From Sipunculus nudus (Eukaryota; Annelida; Sipuncula; Golfingiida; Sipunculidae), in the NCBI GenBank assembly GCA_026874595.1, contig CM049322.1, positions 6,247,900-6,311,899 of the forward strand: a DNA stretch of 64,000 bases, given 5' to 3'. Numbering within the stretch: position 1 is the stretch's first letter; each line of letters starts with the position of its first letter. The notes beneath the pieces were generated by a model that was not told the DNA's origin, made no database searches, and was given only the letters and a program-made list of their open reading frames with translations. A program made the translations under genes and the position numbers. Below are positions 21,651 to 56,800 of the stretch, piece by piece.

Positions 21651-22244
21651 AATTCATGTTAAATAATTATGTTATAGTTATGTTTATAACAAATTATAAC
21701 ATTTATTTTAATAGTTCTTCTGTCGGGTATGCTCATTTGTTAAACTGAATAATAAAAGAGCCATTACGCAATTTATTGTATTATGATATTTTTCAGAGAT
21801 TGTGCATACTGTGTCGTTGTGTTTGACGTTCATGGATGGATCATTCCTCATATACTTTATCCCTTGATAGAAAGCATTCCTCCAAGGTATTATCCCAAAT
21901 ATACGAGGATACAAAAATGCATGCCTAAATTGCCCTAGCCGAGGACACTTAAATAGGACCATTCATTAAATATCAACAAGCGTCCTCAAATGCCAGAATA
22001 ACTTTAAAAGTCCAAGGAAGCGAGGGTTTTCGAAATGTTAAATAAGGTGTTAAAAGATATTTCCCTGATAAAATATTTACATCTTCGTATTTAACATAAT
22101 AATAGTTTTGTCGGACGGTGTTGTTGACTGCCTTCTGAATGAAGACAGATCCTGACTTGTCAATAAAGATGCCGCCAAGTGAGATAAACGATTTTCCTCG
22201 AATCAATAGATTATTGTCACTGTCCCCTTAAACGAATAAGAAAA

Positions 22245-22415
22245 AGTGGAACCTCTCAGTAAGACCACCTGTCCAATGAGACCACGTGTCTATTAGACCA
22301 TCTGTCTTATAAGACAATCTATGAATAACACCACCTGTCAATTAAAGTCATATGTTCAATAAAACCACCTGTCTAATAAGACCACTTGTCTATTAAGACC
22401 AACCTTTGTTAAATA
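22245..22415 (+). repeat. Degenerate ~19-base tandem repeat
   Basis: About eight variants of AAGACCACCTGTCTATT. Just before, GTGGAACCTCTCAGTAAG looks like a transposon end. Confidence 0.7.
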
Positions 22416-22419
22416 GAAA

Positions 22420-25400
22420 ATATTCAGATATTGAAAATTTCTGTCCGGAGACTAGAATAGGACCACGAAATTATGGACACTGACGGGACCAGGCATTTTG
22501 GAATCATGCAAAGTTTCTAGTTTTACGGAAAATGTGACAGCACATCTTAAATTGACATACTTTTTAATACCATACCAAATTTATCCCTGAACTCTCTATA
22601 TTCTATAACAATTAACTGTAGGTTTTTTCCAGTATAATGAAGGTTTAATTTCCCCGGGAAAAGGGCATATTTTCCAGGATAGTGGACATTCCAGGGATTT
22701 CCTATGAATTACTGTGAATTATAGTAATCGATAAAATGCCCAAATAAATAAAAAAGGGCGACTAATATAATTTATAGGATTAATAATCACACCCCTCCAC
22801 AGCTCCCCAGGTACAAACCATAAAATGTCTAGAGATAATTATTACTAAAAATATTTACTCCTCTTGTCTGTTCTTTGGATTTACCTTTATCATCAGGGCT
22901 CTGGCATTTACCAATTTTTCACTATTCAAACTTAAATAACTTTATGCATAAAGTATAGATTTGTCTTAAAAAGTATTGTGTCATTTAATACCTTTTCTTA
23001 AGATAAGATGAACCAACAATCTGCGAGAAATTTTAAATAAGGCAGGCCTTGTGCATGAAAAAATGGGTGTTGTGTGCTATTTGTTAATTGTAAATGAGCA
23101 TAGCCACGCGCAGGAAAAAATAACTAAGATACAAGTAAAACAGAATGGATAGCTCTTACCAAATCGCCCCCTTTGTGACTGTTGCATATTTTTTTAATGT
23201 TAAAAACATACATTTAAAGTTCTTCTTGAAATAATTTAGTTATATAATTATTTATTTGAAAGTTAACAAGTTCCTGCTATCTTGTGTATGTTAAGTTTTT
23301 GTATCGTTGTTACTTTGGCTGAGAATTTTAGCAAAATACCTTATTTGTGTTTATTTCTTTTAAATTGCAAGTATGGGATCTCAGTTTTATTCTTGACCAC
23401 TAGCATATTAGTTCAAAAATAACAAATAGTGATTTTTACATTAAATTTCTCTCATCCTAAACATTGAATTTCAGCCAAAAATACATTTAATCTGCAATTT
23501 AAGAAAAGGTCTAATTCTTTTTACATTATATTCCTCCCTATAAAGATTTACGTTCCTTAATAATAATTTCAATTATATACACCACCCGTACGCAAGTGTG
23601 TATATATTTTCTTATCATTTTTAATGTAATTTTCGCAGTGTTCGTTATCATTTAGTAATTCTATGACTCATGATCCTGGATATAACAATATTTAATATTA
23701 AACGGTACTTGAACATACTTGTCTGATGTGATACATGTAGGACAGCGTACCCTTCTAAAATGTTGTAAACTCCACTTATGTATATGTTATTCATAAGTTG
23801 ATATATGTGCATTTAAGAGAAGTTTTATAGGGTTAATTCTATAATTCATTGTTTTCAAAATTTTTATTATTCTATAATAAGGACATGCAGATGAATATAA
23901 GAAATCAGGCTTATAGAGTTTGATAACCAATATATTTGATATGTAATGACCAAAATGCTCAAAATATGTTCATATTTAACGCACTTAGGGATGTAATCAA
24001 CGTTATGAATACTTTATAAACAACACAATATGAGCATATTAAGTAAATTAAGGAGACATAATAATTCCCAAACAACACCATCTTTCATTATGTAACTTTT
24101 TTTCTTAAAGTCCACATCTCCTCTATATTACATAATATCATATTTGTTTATAATTTTCGTTAAATTTTAAAATGGACCCATGAACATATAAGAACGAGAC
24201 TAACTGCTGAGGGAATACTTGCCAAAAATACAGATGTCAGAAACTCTTAGGGGTTTTCCGAACATTTCCAAAGGGTCTTTCTATTGTCCAGAACCCTATG
24301 CCGAAAAATGACGGAAAACAAATGTGGTTGTATTTGAATATTTACTTCCATTATATCATTGGCTATGGTATTTGACAATATGTAATATATTAATCGATTT
24401 TTGCAAAATTTTACAACGTCCACATCCAGGGCCACACGCGTGTTAGCATGTATTTAATAAGGGTAAATCTGCCTGCATGTGCGCGTTCTAGTAACAACCA
24501 TGTAAGAATACTAATAATACGACTGTTTGGGACATTAAATGTAAGACAACCATATTATATTTACCAATGCGATCCTATATGGGGTTGATGTGAATGATTT
24601 CTAAACTAACAAACATTATAACTTTAATATAATTTATCAGGTGTTGAAATAAGCTTTCTTTATTCCGACTTCCGTGGGGGATGGAAATAAGCATTCCCTT
24701 TAAATGTTTCCCTTCTGGGGCCCTCCCGACTTCCGCCAGGGGGTCCGGGATTTTACCCAGTCCCGTAATCCTTAGCTTATTCCTAGCGGAGTACAAAATA
24801 ATAATTTATTAATTTCTAAACTCGTAAGTTTGGAAATTGTGTAAGCAACCTTACCTTCAATCCTTCTGTCAGAAGACAAGCCAGGACTGTTCCCGGGTAC
24901 GCGACTCCGCACGTGTAGTGCTGTGTGCTCTTTATTAATTGGTCAAAATTAAAACTATCAACAACGTATATTTATTGTATGGATTTTGGTTTCATTGTAC
25001 GTGTATAAGAAGGCTTTTTTTTCATTTTTTTGCTGTGGTTTTGGGGTCCGGCGATAATTTTTCTGGTGTCTGAGTCCGGAGTCCGAGTCTGGGTTTTACC
25101 GAGTACCTTTTGGGGTCGCTGACTGCCACATAATAAAATTTGTGGGCCTCAACAACTGAACTTTTAAATATTGCGGGGTTAACTTTAAATAATGGCTTTC
25201 GGTAGACAATATTTACCATTTAAAGATATGCAGTTGTTAAACTACTGATATATAGCCAATTAAGTGTTTAATTTACGTAAATTTAAGGGGCTTCTTACTG
25301 CATATTTTAAAAGAATAAGAATATACAAAGCCTATTTTTAATACGACGTAATTTTCTTTTTTTAACAAAAATGTTTAAGGAGAGAAACCGAGCCCTAGGT

Positions 25401-27515
25401 ATGAGGGCTTATAATGACAACTCGAACGATTTTCAATGTGTTATCACATTGTTATGTTATGACAAAAGGTCCTCCTAATCAAGAGGTCCCCAATCGCAGA
25501 TTTCAAAGGATGATTTTTCCCACTGTCTAGAATACATATATATATGTGTGTGTGTGTCTGTGTGTTCGTGTGTGTATGTGTGTCTGTGTACATAGTTCTT
25601 ATAACTGCGAGTCGCCTACACTCCTCAGATACTGACTGCTGAGAGTTCTAGAGGAGTGTATGTCTCTTTCATTCAGATTCAGTTTTCAAACAATGGAGGC
25701 AAAATATTTGAAGGTGTGTCTTTTTGAAATCACATATTTGTGCACATTGTACGAATAATGTCCCTTAACAAATTCACTAGCCTCTGCACATGGGTGTCTA
25801 GTCCTATTGGTTTCGCGTGTTCTCTGTTAAAGATCAAGAGCCGTCTAGAATACGACATTTACGTTTCAGGGTGTACTCATATATGACTACATATCGTTAA
25901 ACTTATTCTCACATATTCTAAGCATTCATTTTGTACACAATAAAGACTTTGCTTATTTTTGGTGGTGTCCCTGTTTTACAAGAGTTGCCCATCTGAGGAA
26001 TTTTTACTATGCCCTATGATGTATACTGAACGCTTAAGATACAAAACTAAATTTTCCTAATGTTGCTTTTATAATAATATCCAGTTAAAAGATGGATATA
26101 AGTAGGATGACACTGGTACATCAAAAGAAACTGGATACATACATACATATATCTAATAAGGTGTGTTTTACAGTCTCTTGTTTTTCGAATATAGTAAAAT
26201 CTCTCTGATACGACAAATTTTAGCAGCTTAAATGGTCGTGCTAATGGGGTAATCGTGTTAGCGGAAGGCTTTATATCATTATTTGCATGTGGGAGACTAA
26301 AAAATGGGTCGTCTTAAAGGGGTGGCAGGATTACGGGGATAGACCAGATATCATTGATAATTTATCTAAAAATATATAAATCGTCTTTTAAATAAAGTAC
26401 GAGATCAACAGTTGAGTTACATTACTCGCCAGAAACTATTGATGTCGAACTGTTCCACTTTTAAGATTGGGCAATGTCACAGGAGTTGCCATCCATTTAA
26501 GACACTATGTCAAAGACCAATTAAAACGACTCTACTAATCCCACAGTTTCAGGGTGACTTCCCCTGTTTTGGACGTGAAGACCAATGTTAGTTGCTATGT
26601 TAACACATTTTGCTTTGACGAAGCAATATGTCTGGGTGAACTTTTTTTAAACGATACACTTTCTCCGGTTCCCATCTACTTCCAGAAGAGATCAAACCAA
26701 AAACATTTATAAACCACTTTTGGCAATAGAAAGTGTTTTAATGCAAAATATATAACAGGTATGTTATATATAGTTTTTCTTCTAATGGAACTAATGGGCT
26801 CTACTTATATTCTAAAAGCTATCTTAATTAGAATATAGTCTAGTAACAGCCACTTTAAAAATATGCTACAGATCGGGTCCATATCCGACTGAACCGGATA
26901 TTTGAAATTTACTGAATTACGAAATGGACATATAGAATGAACAAAGTGCGTAATTGATTAACTGTTAATGAATATTTTGTTGTGTATTCGGTCAATAGTT
27001 ATCGAATTGGTAATTGTAATATCCAGTCTTTTCTGTAAATGTCCGATTTTATTCTGCTTTTAACATTTATAGATGTAAATATTATTTATATGTTAACTAT
27101 ATATATTATCACTAAATAAATGCAAGAGATTACAGTAGAAATTGGTATATATTATTTCCCACATATTTATTCGTTTAATAGAATTAAAACGGATGATGTA
27201 CGACTATTTTGATTGCATACTTCGGGAAAAATAACACTGACTCACCTTAAAACATTTTTTAATTTGTCGACATAGTTTTCTGTAGGTAATCCTTTTCATT
27301 TTTTATCTCAATATTCACGAGGTTTGACTCCAGCTTCACGCACTCTTTTCGTGCCTACATGGTCCCAGTTCAGAATATCGGGCCAATATATATAACAAGA
27401 ACTTTGTTGATTCTCAGTTTGCATATATATATATACAGCCGATTTCTATACCTTCCCGCTTGAAAGCTCGTGGATGAATTAAACAGTCAACACTAAGGCG
27501 TCTTCATCCTGTATA

Positions 27516-27587
<72 letters not shown>

Positions 27588-27900
27588 AATGGTATACACA
27601 GAAAAGTCGTTCGGTGAACACCATTTCTATCATTTCTATCTATAAACAATGAACCAGCATGGCTATTTATACATATATATATATTCACGGAAGTTTAGCC
27701 TTATCTTTCAACATATATGTCTTTATTATTATATTATCCTTTATTTACAAACTTTTTCATAATGATACTTCCATGTCACAAGAAATGAATATTCTCTGTC
27801 TTTTCTAAATAATATTAACACCACAGCCAATATGTTCCGTCCCTTTAACCCAAGGATGCCAATTAACCCCCAAACCGCTCCAGAACAGAAGGCTTCCATG
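22420..27900. other. Convergent intergenic region, no gene recognised
   Basis: AT-rich. Contents seen: a GC-rich patch at 24650-24790 ending in TCCCGACTTCCGCCAGGG, a (GT)n at 25540-25590, a small hairpin (ACACTCCT / AGGAGTGT) at about 25617-25660, and a possible transposon end near 26190-26330. No coding-looking frame. Confidence 0.5.
27513..27582. repeat. Compound (AT)n / (AG)n microsatellite
   Basis: AT tract followed by about 27 bases of AG. Confidence 0.95.
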
Positions 27901-27934
27901 AGTATGGTTTCGAAACATCTTTATAAGTCAACAG

Positions 27935-27993
27935 TGACGTCAAAAAGACGTCACTCAGGTCGGTCAAGTATGACGTTACATTGACTGACGTCA
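27935..27993. promoter_or_regulatory. Cluster of CRE/ATF sites
   Basis: TGACGTCA at 27935-27942 and 27986-27993, GACGTCA at 27947-27953 and TGACGTTA at 27971-27978. No gene start is recognised next to it; it lies in the convergent intergenic region. Confidence 0.45.
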
Positions 27994-28448
27994 TCAGCTA
28001 GAATTGCTTTATCTCTGTTCATAAACATGTAGCGACTACTGTCTCATGTGAAATGTTTTGCCATATTTTGAATTATTTGTCTCAAACGAATTCAGTGCAA
28101 AGTAAGACATAATTATTCACTCGGCAGTCCGTGGAAAAGCTGCTGCAGGTGATATTTACAATGCCAACTGTAACTTGATTTGCTGCTGACAACTGCTCTG
28201 CTCATGACTAGGCCTATATTCATTGCATGAATATGCAATTAAGGTCACATAGAGTTCCCGGTTAAGTCAATTGAGCGTATACTGACATTAAGACGAACTT
28301 GATCTCTTGTGAACACTGCAGTATATATTAATCATTTATTTCTTCAAGACAATTGTGAAAACCTTGGATCTTCGCAAGTGCTTTAGCTCGGCCGAATTAT
28401 ATGTAGTTGCAACAATATCATATACAATGTGACTCATTTTTCCGTGGA

Positions 28449-28610
28449 TTGAGACTCATTAACCGGCGACATTGCGTCATTTGCGGACAAAACGGAGTCA
28501 TTTGCCGGCGATACGTTGTCGTTTACTGGCGATATTGAGTCATTTGCCGGCGACACTGAGTCAATTGTCGGTGATACAGAGTTATTGCCAACGATTCGCA
28601 GGCATTTGCC
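28449..28610 (-). repeat. 21-base minisatellite inside an open frame
   Basis: Six or seven diverged 21-base units. The - strand frame 28688-28434 reads them as heptads of the type VSPANDS (VSPTIDS, ISPVNDN, MSPVNES). Two other frames are also open for part of it, so coding is not shown. Confidence 0.7.
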
Positions 28611-28699
28611 GGCGAGCCTAATTTCGTTCTGAAACAAGAAGCTAAAGGCAAGTACGTCAAAGCACTGTGACTCAAAAGAGTACGGCACTGCTGTTCAGG

Positions 28700-30900
28700 G
28701 CTTGTTGGAGTCGAAACCTGACCTCGATGAGGCAAACTACAAACGTTTGGGTGTTTTTTGGGTGAGGACTTCACGTAATAAGTAATATTTTGTAAGCATA
28801 CGCGTGTGATTTATATATATATATATGTGTGTGTAGGTTTCCTTGAAATCCAAGTAATTTTTATTTTGATGTTTGACATTTGAAACAAATAGTCCAGGAC
28901 ATGCCACAGTGCCTATCTTAACCGGCCAAATCCTCTGGAATGCGCATGCTCACACACACATACAGAGGTCTGTCAAAGAAACGACTGAAACAAATGGAAA
29001 GCACTCCATGCAGGAGAAAGTGTTATGCTCTAAACAAAAATAAAGGTAACGAGCACATTCAGGGACAACTATCATTTCTTCTCTATTTCCATAGAAATGT
29101 ACCATGTATGCACATGTATAAAAATAGCGCCATAAAGTCGGATATATTCATGTTCCTCAGACTTCTGTTTGAAGATGAGGACATTTTTCACACAAGTAAA
29201 CTTATCGCTTTTCCTTCCTAACTTGGCTGTAGAACAGTATCGCAAGAGCGGAGTTCAGAACTCTAACTAAAATAGAGGGAAAAGGTGCCATAAAAAAGGA
29301 ATTTAAGCCGAAGCTAACAATAGCCCTCAGAATAAGGGATTGTGTACGAGTGGTAAAAGAAACAAGTACAAAACATCTGTACTCACGTGTGTATATCTGA
29401 ACAAATACCTCCGGTAAAAGGCGATGAAATTTAAGTGGTCCCGTTGTAGGATTTTCCCACAGATTTTAGGAAACAACACAGCAATTTAGGTTTAATTTTA
29501 CCACATGGCCGAAAGATCTGTCCTTAACCTTACAATGCCAGTCTGATAGTTAAACATGAAAAGCTGGGAGCCAGAAGGGTCGCGGCAGGCTAATATCTTC
29601 GCCTTATGTCGATTATCCTTTAGCCCCTTAACACGTCTAAATGACCGAACCTAGGGCTGACCAGACGTGGGCCACTCTGCATCATTAAAGTGCACGCAGA
29701 AGAGTGGCTATCTTTGCACCCGGCCCTCAGGGCCAGCCTACTTTTCAATAAGATGGCCTATTAATGGGTCATTCCAAATATAGATGAGGAGTGGCAGGTA
29801 TAGGCCTGATGTCTTACACCGTGACCTTTACGTGTTACAACAAAGACGAACCAGACGAACCCCCCCCCCCCCCCCCCCCACGCCTCTCAACCAGCCTCTT
29901 TTTTTAGACAAATCTTAAGCGTGACAGGGGGTGTTGGGGGTCGACCCCCCCCCCCCTTCCTCTTAACCAACGACCTTTTTTATGAAATTTTTTTTATACA
30001 TGACACCCGTTGACCCCTCCCTGGAAAAAATCCTAGATCCGCGCCTGCAGAGTCCTCGGCAACGGTAAATCGCAAAAATTACCTATCTTCAAACTTGAGC
30101 AGGTATGAATCTCTGCTGAACAAAAGAAGTACTTATGTAAAATTCTTTATGAGAATTTTGCTGGCACTAATTCACTCTGTAAATAGCTTTGAAAGAGTTG
30201 GCTGAGGGGAACCATCTTTAAACTTAACTGAAATTTTGTTGATATGTATCTGCCATGAAGGAATAAAGTACCTTAGTGAAATTCTTTTGAGATATCCCCC
30301 TCACAAAGTAAAACTTAATCGATCTAATAAAAGACGGACCGAAAACATGGTTGATGAGTATAAAGGCCCTGGGCTACAAAATAGCAGTTAGCATTATTTT
30401 TCGGTAACTCTTCAAAGAAGAGCTACTCTTAATAAAATAAAAAAAAATTTGGTTTCCAGGGCCTTGCATACACACTTCCTGCTCTGCATACAAAGCATCA
30501 TCTGGCGTAACATGGTAATCACACTCAAATACAGGATCCTCAAACATAACTTTATTTCAGAAACTGCTCTCAGAAACCTATATAATACTGTAGTTAATAT
30601 ACAAAACTGGCTATTGAATGTCATACATACACAGATATGCAGGTTATCAAATATAAATATGTACTTCACTAGTTTAACATCTTGAGACCAATCCTGTGCA
30701 AAATCATCCATTTTGATTGACAGTACAAGTGAGAAGGATTTATTGTGTTCAATATCTTTGTGATTTACAGTGACGTCACTCTATTTATTTTTTGTCACAT
30801 AACTGAGACTGTGTGCCATAAAGTGCTGTATCAGATGATACAATCGTCAGCAGTTGTTTATATCCTGATGTTTAAACAGAACCAGGGCTTCCATCAGGCT
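28700..30900. other. Intergenic, no gene recognised
   Basis: Contains a GC-richer patch at 29560-29760, poly-C tracts at 29862-29879 and 29946-29957, the phrase AAATCCTAGATCCGCGCC near 30030, and an isolated TGACGTCA at 30771-30778. Confidence 0.45.
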
Positions 30901-30920
30901 CCTAAAGTACTATAGGAATA

Positions 30921-31229
30921 TTAGGCAAAAAAAAGCTACGGTTCTCAGGCACTTTTTTTTAAATCAGTGCGGGCGAGCAATTTTTTTTTTACCTTTTATT
31001 TGTATTTTTCGATAAAAATGTCATATGCTCAGGGGAAAAGCATGATAATAACAGAATTTTTTTTTAGCTAAACAGGTAAAAGCACTACATAACAAAGGAA
31101 ATCTTATCAAAATTATCAAAATTATTTTATCTTCTTGAAAGAAGATAATCAAATGAAAGTTTTTGATGAATGGGGTTAAAACTGACAAGGGCGGTGCCTG
31201 AGAACTATATCTATTTTTTTTTGGCCTAA
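30921..31229 (+). mobile_element. MITE-like element, copy 2
   Basis: Core 30942-31204 between TTCTCAGGCAC and GTGCCTGAGAA, inside outer ends TTAGGCAAAAAAAA and GGCCTAA. Shares GGTAAAAGCACTACATAACA and more with copy 3. Confidence 0.75.
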
Positions 31230-31812
31230 CAGGAGGGGCTGACACAAAAATAAAGGACTTTATAGAAATTTCTAGTAAAGCTTATAGGAAATATAAAGAG
31301 GTTTTCACTGCACAATTGTGGGTTAATTATTAAAAATTAACATGACCATCTATTCTCTAGGCAGCATCTAGAGGCCTGTTTAATTGATTAAGATGGCTTA
31401 ACTTGTAATACTGCAACACTTACACAGACAGTTCTACAAAAAAGCTGCAGGATTTCATTTTAAAAGAAGAATATATGACTGTAATCATTAATTTATAAGA
31501 ATTATATCAGAAACATGAATGTGCAGTGAAAAAAATATAAAGGGAAAATATTGGTGATAAACGAGTCGGCAGGAGGTCTGCAGAATATTTCCACCAGTGT
31601 AATGATAGACCTTTAAAAACCTGAAAAGTCAACATAACACTCATGTATATAAAACTAAACTCATAGTTCACACTTGTTACTGTTTCATCCATATTTTTTT
31701 ATAGTTCCATTTATCTGACACCAACTCTATTATTCTCGAAAGCATATCATAAAACATGCTTTGTATTTATCAAGGCAACCAGTCAGCCTTCCACAAGAAA
31801 TTCCTTTTCTTA

Positions 31813-31816
<4 letters not shown>

Positions 31817-31882
<66 letters not shown>
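31817..31882. repeat. (AT)n microsatellite
   Basis: About 64 bases of AT, downstream of the CFAP91 stop. Confidence 0.95.
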
Positions 31883-31885
<3 letters not shown>

Positions 31886-32030
31886 CATGCAGATATCTTA
31901 TCTGTGTGTGTATGTATGTAAGCATATGTAAGTGTGTGTATTAATCAGTCAGGAAAGTTTATCAAAATGAGAATGCAGCTACTATTTTATCAGAGCAAGA
32001 CATAACATGGAGCTTTCTAATTGGATGATA

Positions 32031-53082
<21,052 letters not shown>

Positions 53083-53175
53083 AGCGACTTTTTAGACTCT
53101 GTGCCCCTCTGAAATGTACGTAGCTGGTGTCAGAGTTAGCGTCCCTGTGTTTTGGACAGTGTTGACACCAGATCC

Positions 53176-53186
53176 AATATGGCGGG
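53176..53186 (+). promoter_or_regulatory. YY1-like site upstream of CFAP91
   Basis: AATATGGCGGG differs by one base from the YY1 motif AANATGGCGGC. It lies between the two X-box-like sites, near the expected transcription start. Confidence 0.35.
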
Positions 53187-53200
53187 ATAATCATTGCATG

Positions 53201-53215
53201 GTTACCAATGGATAC
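53201..53215. promoter_or_regulatory. Imperfect X-box upstream of CFAP91
   Basis: GTTACC and ATGGATAC half-sites with one spacer base and one mismatch to the X-box consensus, about 120 bases 5' of the start codon. Confidence 0.35.
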
Positions 53216-53299
53216 CCCGTGCTCACTTCCGATCAAAAAGCATTGTGGGACATGGAAATCCCCTTACTCTGAATTGTTCCCCAGCAGTCCGAGAGATGG

Positions 53300-53816
53300 C
53301 GCTGAAGTATGCGGCAAGTCAAGAGCTCCATCGAATGTGTATTCGAGTATAAGCACACAAAATATATTTCACACGAGCAGTGAAATTTTCATTTGAAATG
53401 TAAAGGGATGGTTTAATGATAAGGGCTATGCAGCGGGACACTTTCTTAACGTAGGCGGCAGCAAAAATACGATTATCAGATTATTTATCCCTTACCCAAT
53501 ATTGTTTACAAACATGTCGCAAAAAATGATTTAATTGTAATCCATAAATACATATTAATTGGCATTTAATCATGAATTACTCCTGAAAAAGACCGATAAA
53601 AACACTTGAAGGAATCTAAAGAAAAATGTCTGCTGAATGTGTTATTTTCAAAATTATTCACTGTTTATATAGGACCTTTAAATAGGAACAAAAGTAAATA
53701 AATAAATAAATATATACAAGTTGATAATAAAAGTCGGTTGGTTGATTCCATCCGTTATCTGAAATGAGGACATAGACTAAATAGTAAAATAGCACACATA
53801 GCACAATGTGTTAGTG

Positions 53817-53868
<52 letters not shown>

Positions 53869-56800
53869 AGGATATACTGTAGTCCGTTAAAATATTTTGA
53901 ATATGAATCGTTTCACGGCAGATTATATGGACATAGGTGTTGCATGTGGTAAGAACAGAAAACAATTGAGAATTAATGACATTCACAAATTTTAACAATG
54001 GTTATAATTACCTGAATATGTGGTTAACATATCTTAAACAATATAAAAAGTATTATTATAATTACTATTATTGTTTATTAATACCCCTAATTAATAAAAT
54101 AAGTGCTGACATTTTAAAAAACAGCATGCTTTAATTCTACACGTCAAAATTGGCAGTTTTGTTACCAGGGGTGTAGCCAGTGAGGTGCCACAGTGGGGTG
54201 CCCCCCCCCCCCCCTTCGCTGACCCTGCTCGCCGATGATGCCGAAAATATAACAACCAAAAGAGGGAGCTGTTTTCTCACGACCCTGGATGGCCTGACTT
54301 CAGAAAGTTGAAGGCGCGAATATTCGGTCAAGGTCGGTTGCACGTCTCACCAATCGTGAAAATCCCCGCGTAAAATAAGAGTTTGAATCATAACGAAAAT
54401 TTATAACCTTCATCCTGGAGTGAATATTTGTAAACATTTATATTTGCATTTCTATTTGCTAATATATGGTATGTTTGTATTATAAAGATATATAGGTATA
54501 TTTCTTTTGGGGCTATACTAATCAGGTGACGCCGCCGTTGAATTTAGGTCCAAGTGAATGTAAAATAACGGTCAATATGCATTTGATAAGCGTAACGTGT
54601 AATAGTCGCGTAAAATAACGGTATACATACATGTAAAAAATGGTTACCGTATTTCCTTGAATAGACGCCCGGGCGTTTATTTTAACAGTGAAGGAGGGCA
54701 ACGGCAGGAGGAGGAAAATGAAATGATCACCATTTTGGACCAAATTCAATTAAAAAATATTTTTGTTTATCTAAACATTTATACATTTTCATTTGAAATT
54801 ATGATAATCAGTTTGCTTTAAGCCACGATAAACAATAACTTTATACAGAAATATAGACTATAGAAATATTTCATATGGGCATCACATTTAAATCTACGTT
54901 CATAATAACTTGAATTATCAAAAATATTCTTGTTATATATGACATAACGTGTTCCGACCAAAGATGCTTTGCCTCATTGATATATGATGATCATACAGCA
55001 TTTTATCTTAGCTGTTTACCCGGTTCACATCCCGACTATTGTCTCCCGCGAACTCAGTGTTCAGCGCGGGAGAGCCATAATATTTTCCCACATTTTTCTT
55101 AAACACTCGGGTCACATCAGCCCACATGCATAATGCTGAGGTTCCGTGAGGCAGTAATTTATGCACGCATTTGGGGTAAGCACTGTCAGAGCACCAATAC
55201 ACTAACTTACTGGGTGAACATGCTGTGCAGTGCGTTTTATGGCTACGACAAAAATGACACAATGTTATATCAGTTCAAATGAGCCAGATCATCCGGGGAG
55301 CGGAATATGACCAGTTATTTAAAATGAGTTTACCAAATAATGTGAGCACAAGTTTTATGTAACATGGCCTGTCCTGTTTCTAAAGATGGACGTGTAAAAC
55401 CACTGTGTAACTAGCACACTAAGCTGCAGTCAGTCAGCCTGCATGATCTGTAAGAGCAATATATCTGACGTAGCAGCCACGTACAGTACAGTCACCAAGT
55501 GCGTTGTTGGCTGGCAGAGGAAATCGGTTAATGACCAGAAGAAGTATCTTGTAACTGTATAAGTCTAAAAAATAATATACATTTGTATTCAATTTAATGT
55601 TCATAAACATGTGGGCTGAGGTTATGAGTATTATTATAGAATATTCTATTATTATAGAATGAATACCACTTTTATGATGAATAAGGACTGAGTAACATCC
55701 ATGGGTACCGGGGAATACATGCTTTGGAGAACATAGATACACACCTGCTTTCACAACCGTCTCAAAATAAAGGTATACACGCACGTATAACGCAAAACAC
55801 GAATAAAATAGAATAGACCCTTAAAAGTGTACATTTACCACCAAAACAAAACCGCATAAAACATGGCCCTGAATATATGCTCAATATATAAGCAGTTCGT
55901 GTACGTGGCAAACCTCACGCTTGCGTCATGCCACAGATACTACCGCTTGTTAAGGCTTTACTGACCAAAAAAAAAAAAAAATAGAGCGTGCTCGCTTGAA
56001 CTCGGCCAGACAAAGTCAACCTCCGTTTCTCAGGCGAAACATCAATGTTATATTACATAACTTGCTTTAAATTTGCATACAACAAAGGAAGTACACTTAG
56101 GAGGATAAAAAGAATAAAATTATCAAATTTCACCTTAAGAAATTGGACCAAATTCAAAATATACAAAATGTCTAATTCAACTAAACATTGATATATTTCT
56201 TAATAAGCTGCGACGATTACTTACGTAAACATTTCATGGTCGCATCCAAATAAGATTTTATGTTCCGAAATTATGTGAGTAATAACTTTAAGGGCGTGGG
56301 CTGAATAAAAATTAAATGTTAAAATCATTACTAATAAATAAAATTACATTTTCACTAAATCTCAGCCATTTCGGTCCCATGTCGAGCAACATTATATTCA
56401 CCCAAAAATACATTGCACAGACTGCAAGAGCCAGTATCATTATGGTCACACACCGGCGATTTATGTTTTACTTTGTTTGAAGCAGTGACGAATACCAGTA
56501 AATTGGGTTTTCTGGGGGAATTATTATGCAAGAACATCCCTACGGCCAAATGCCATAATGAGTAAATTGTGCGGATGTTCAGGGGGTTGGAATATGTCTC
56601 ATTATTTACTTAAAGTTGTAAACGCTAGTTTGAAGTAAAATGGCCTAACGTATATAGATGGGCGTGTAAAAGCACTGTAAAAAGTTCACTCAAATGTAGT
56701 TGCGCTGCTTGATACAGTAAGGCTATATAGCTGACTTGGCGGAAACATCACAGTCACTGGGCCGGTCCTCGGCTTGCATTGAAGTGGAGGCTGGAAACGG

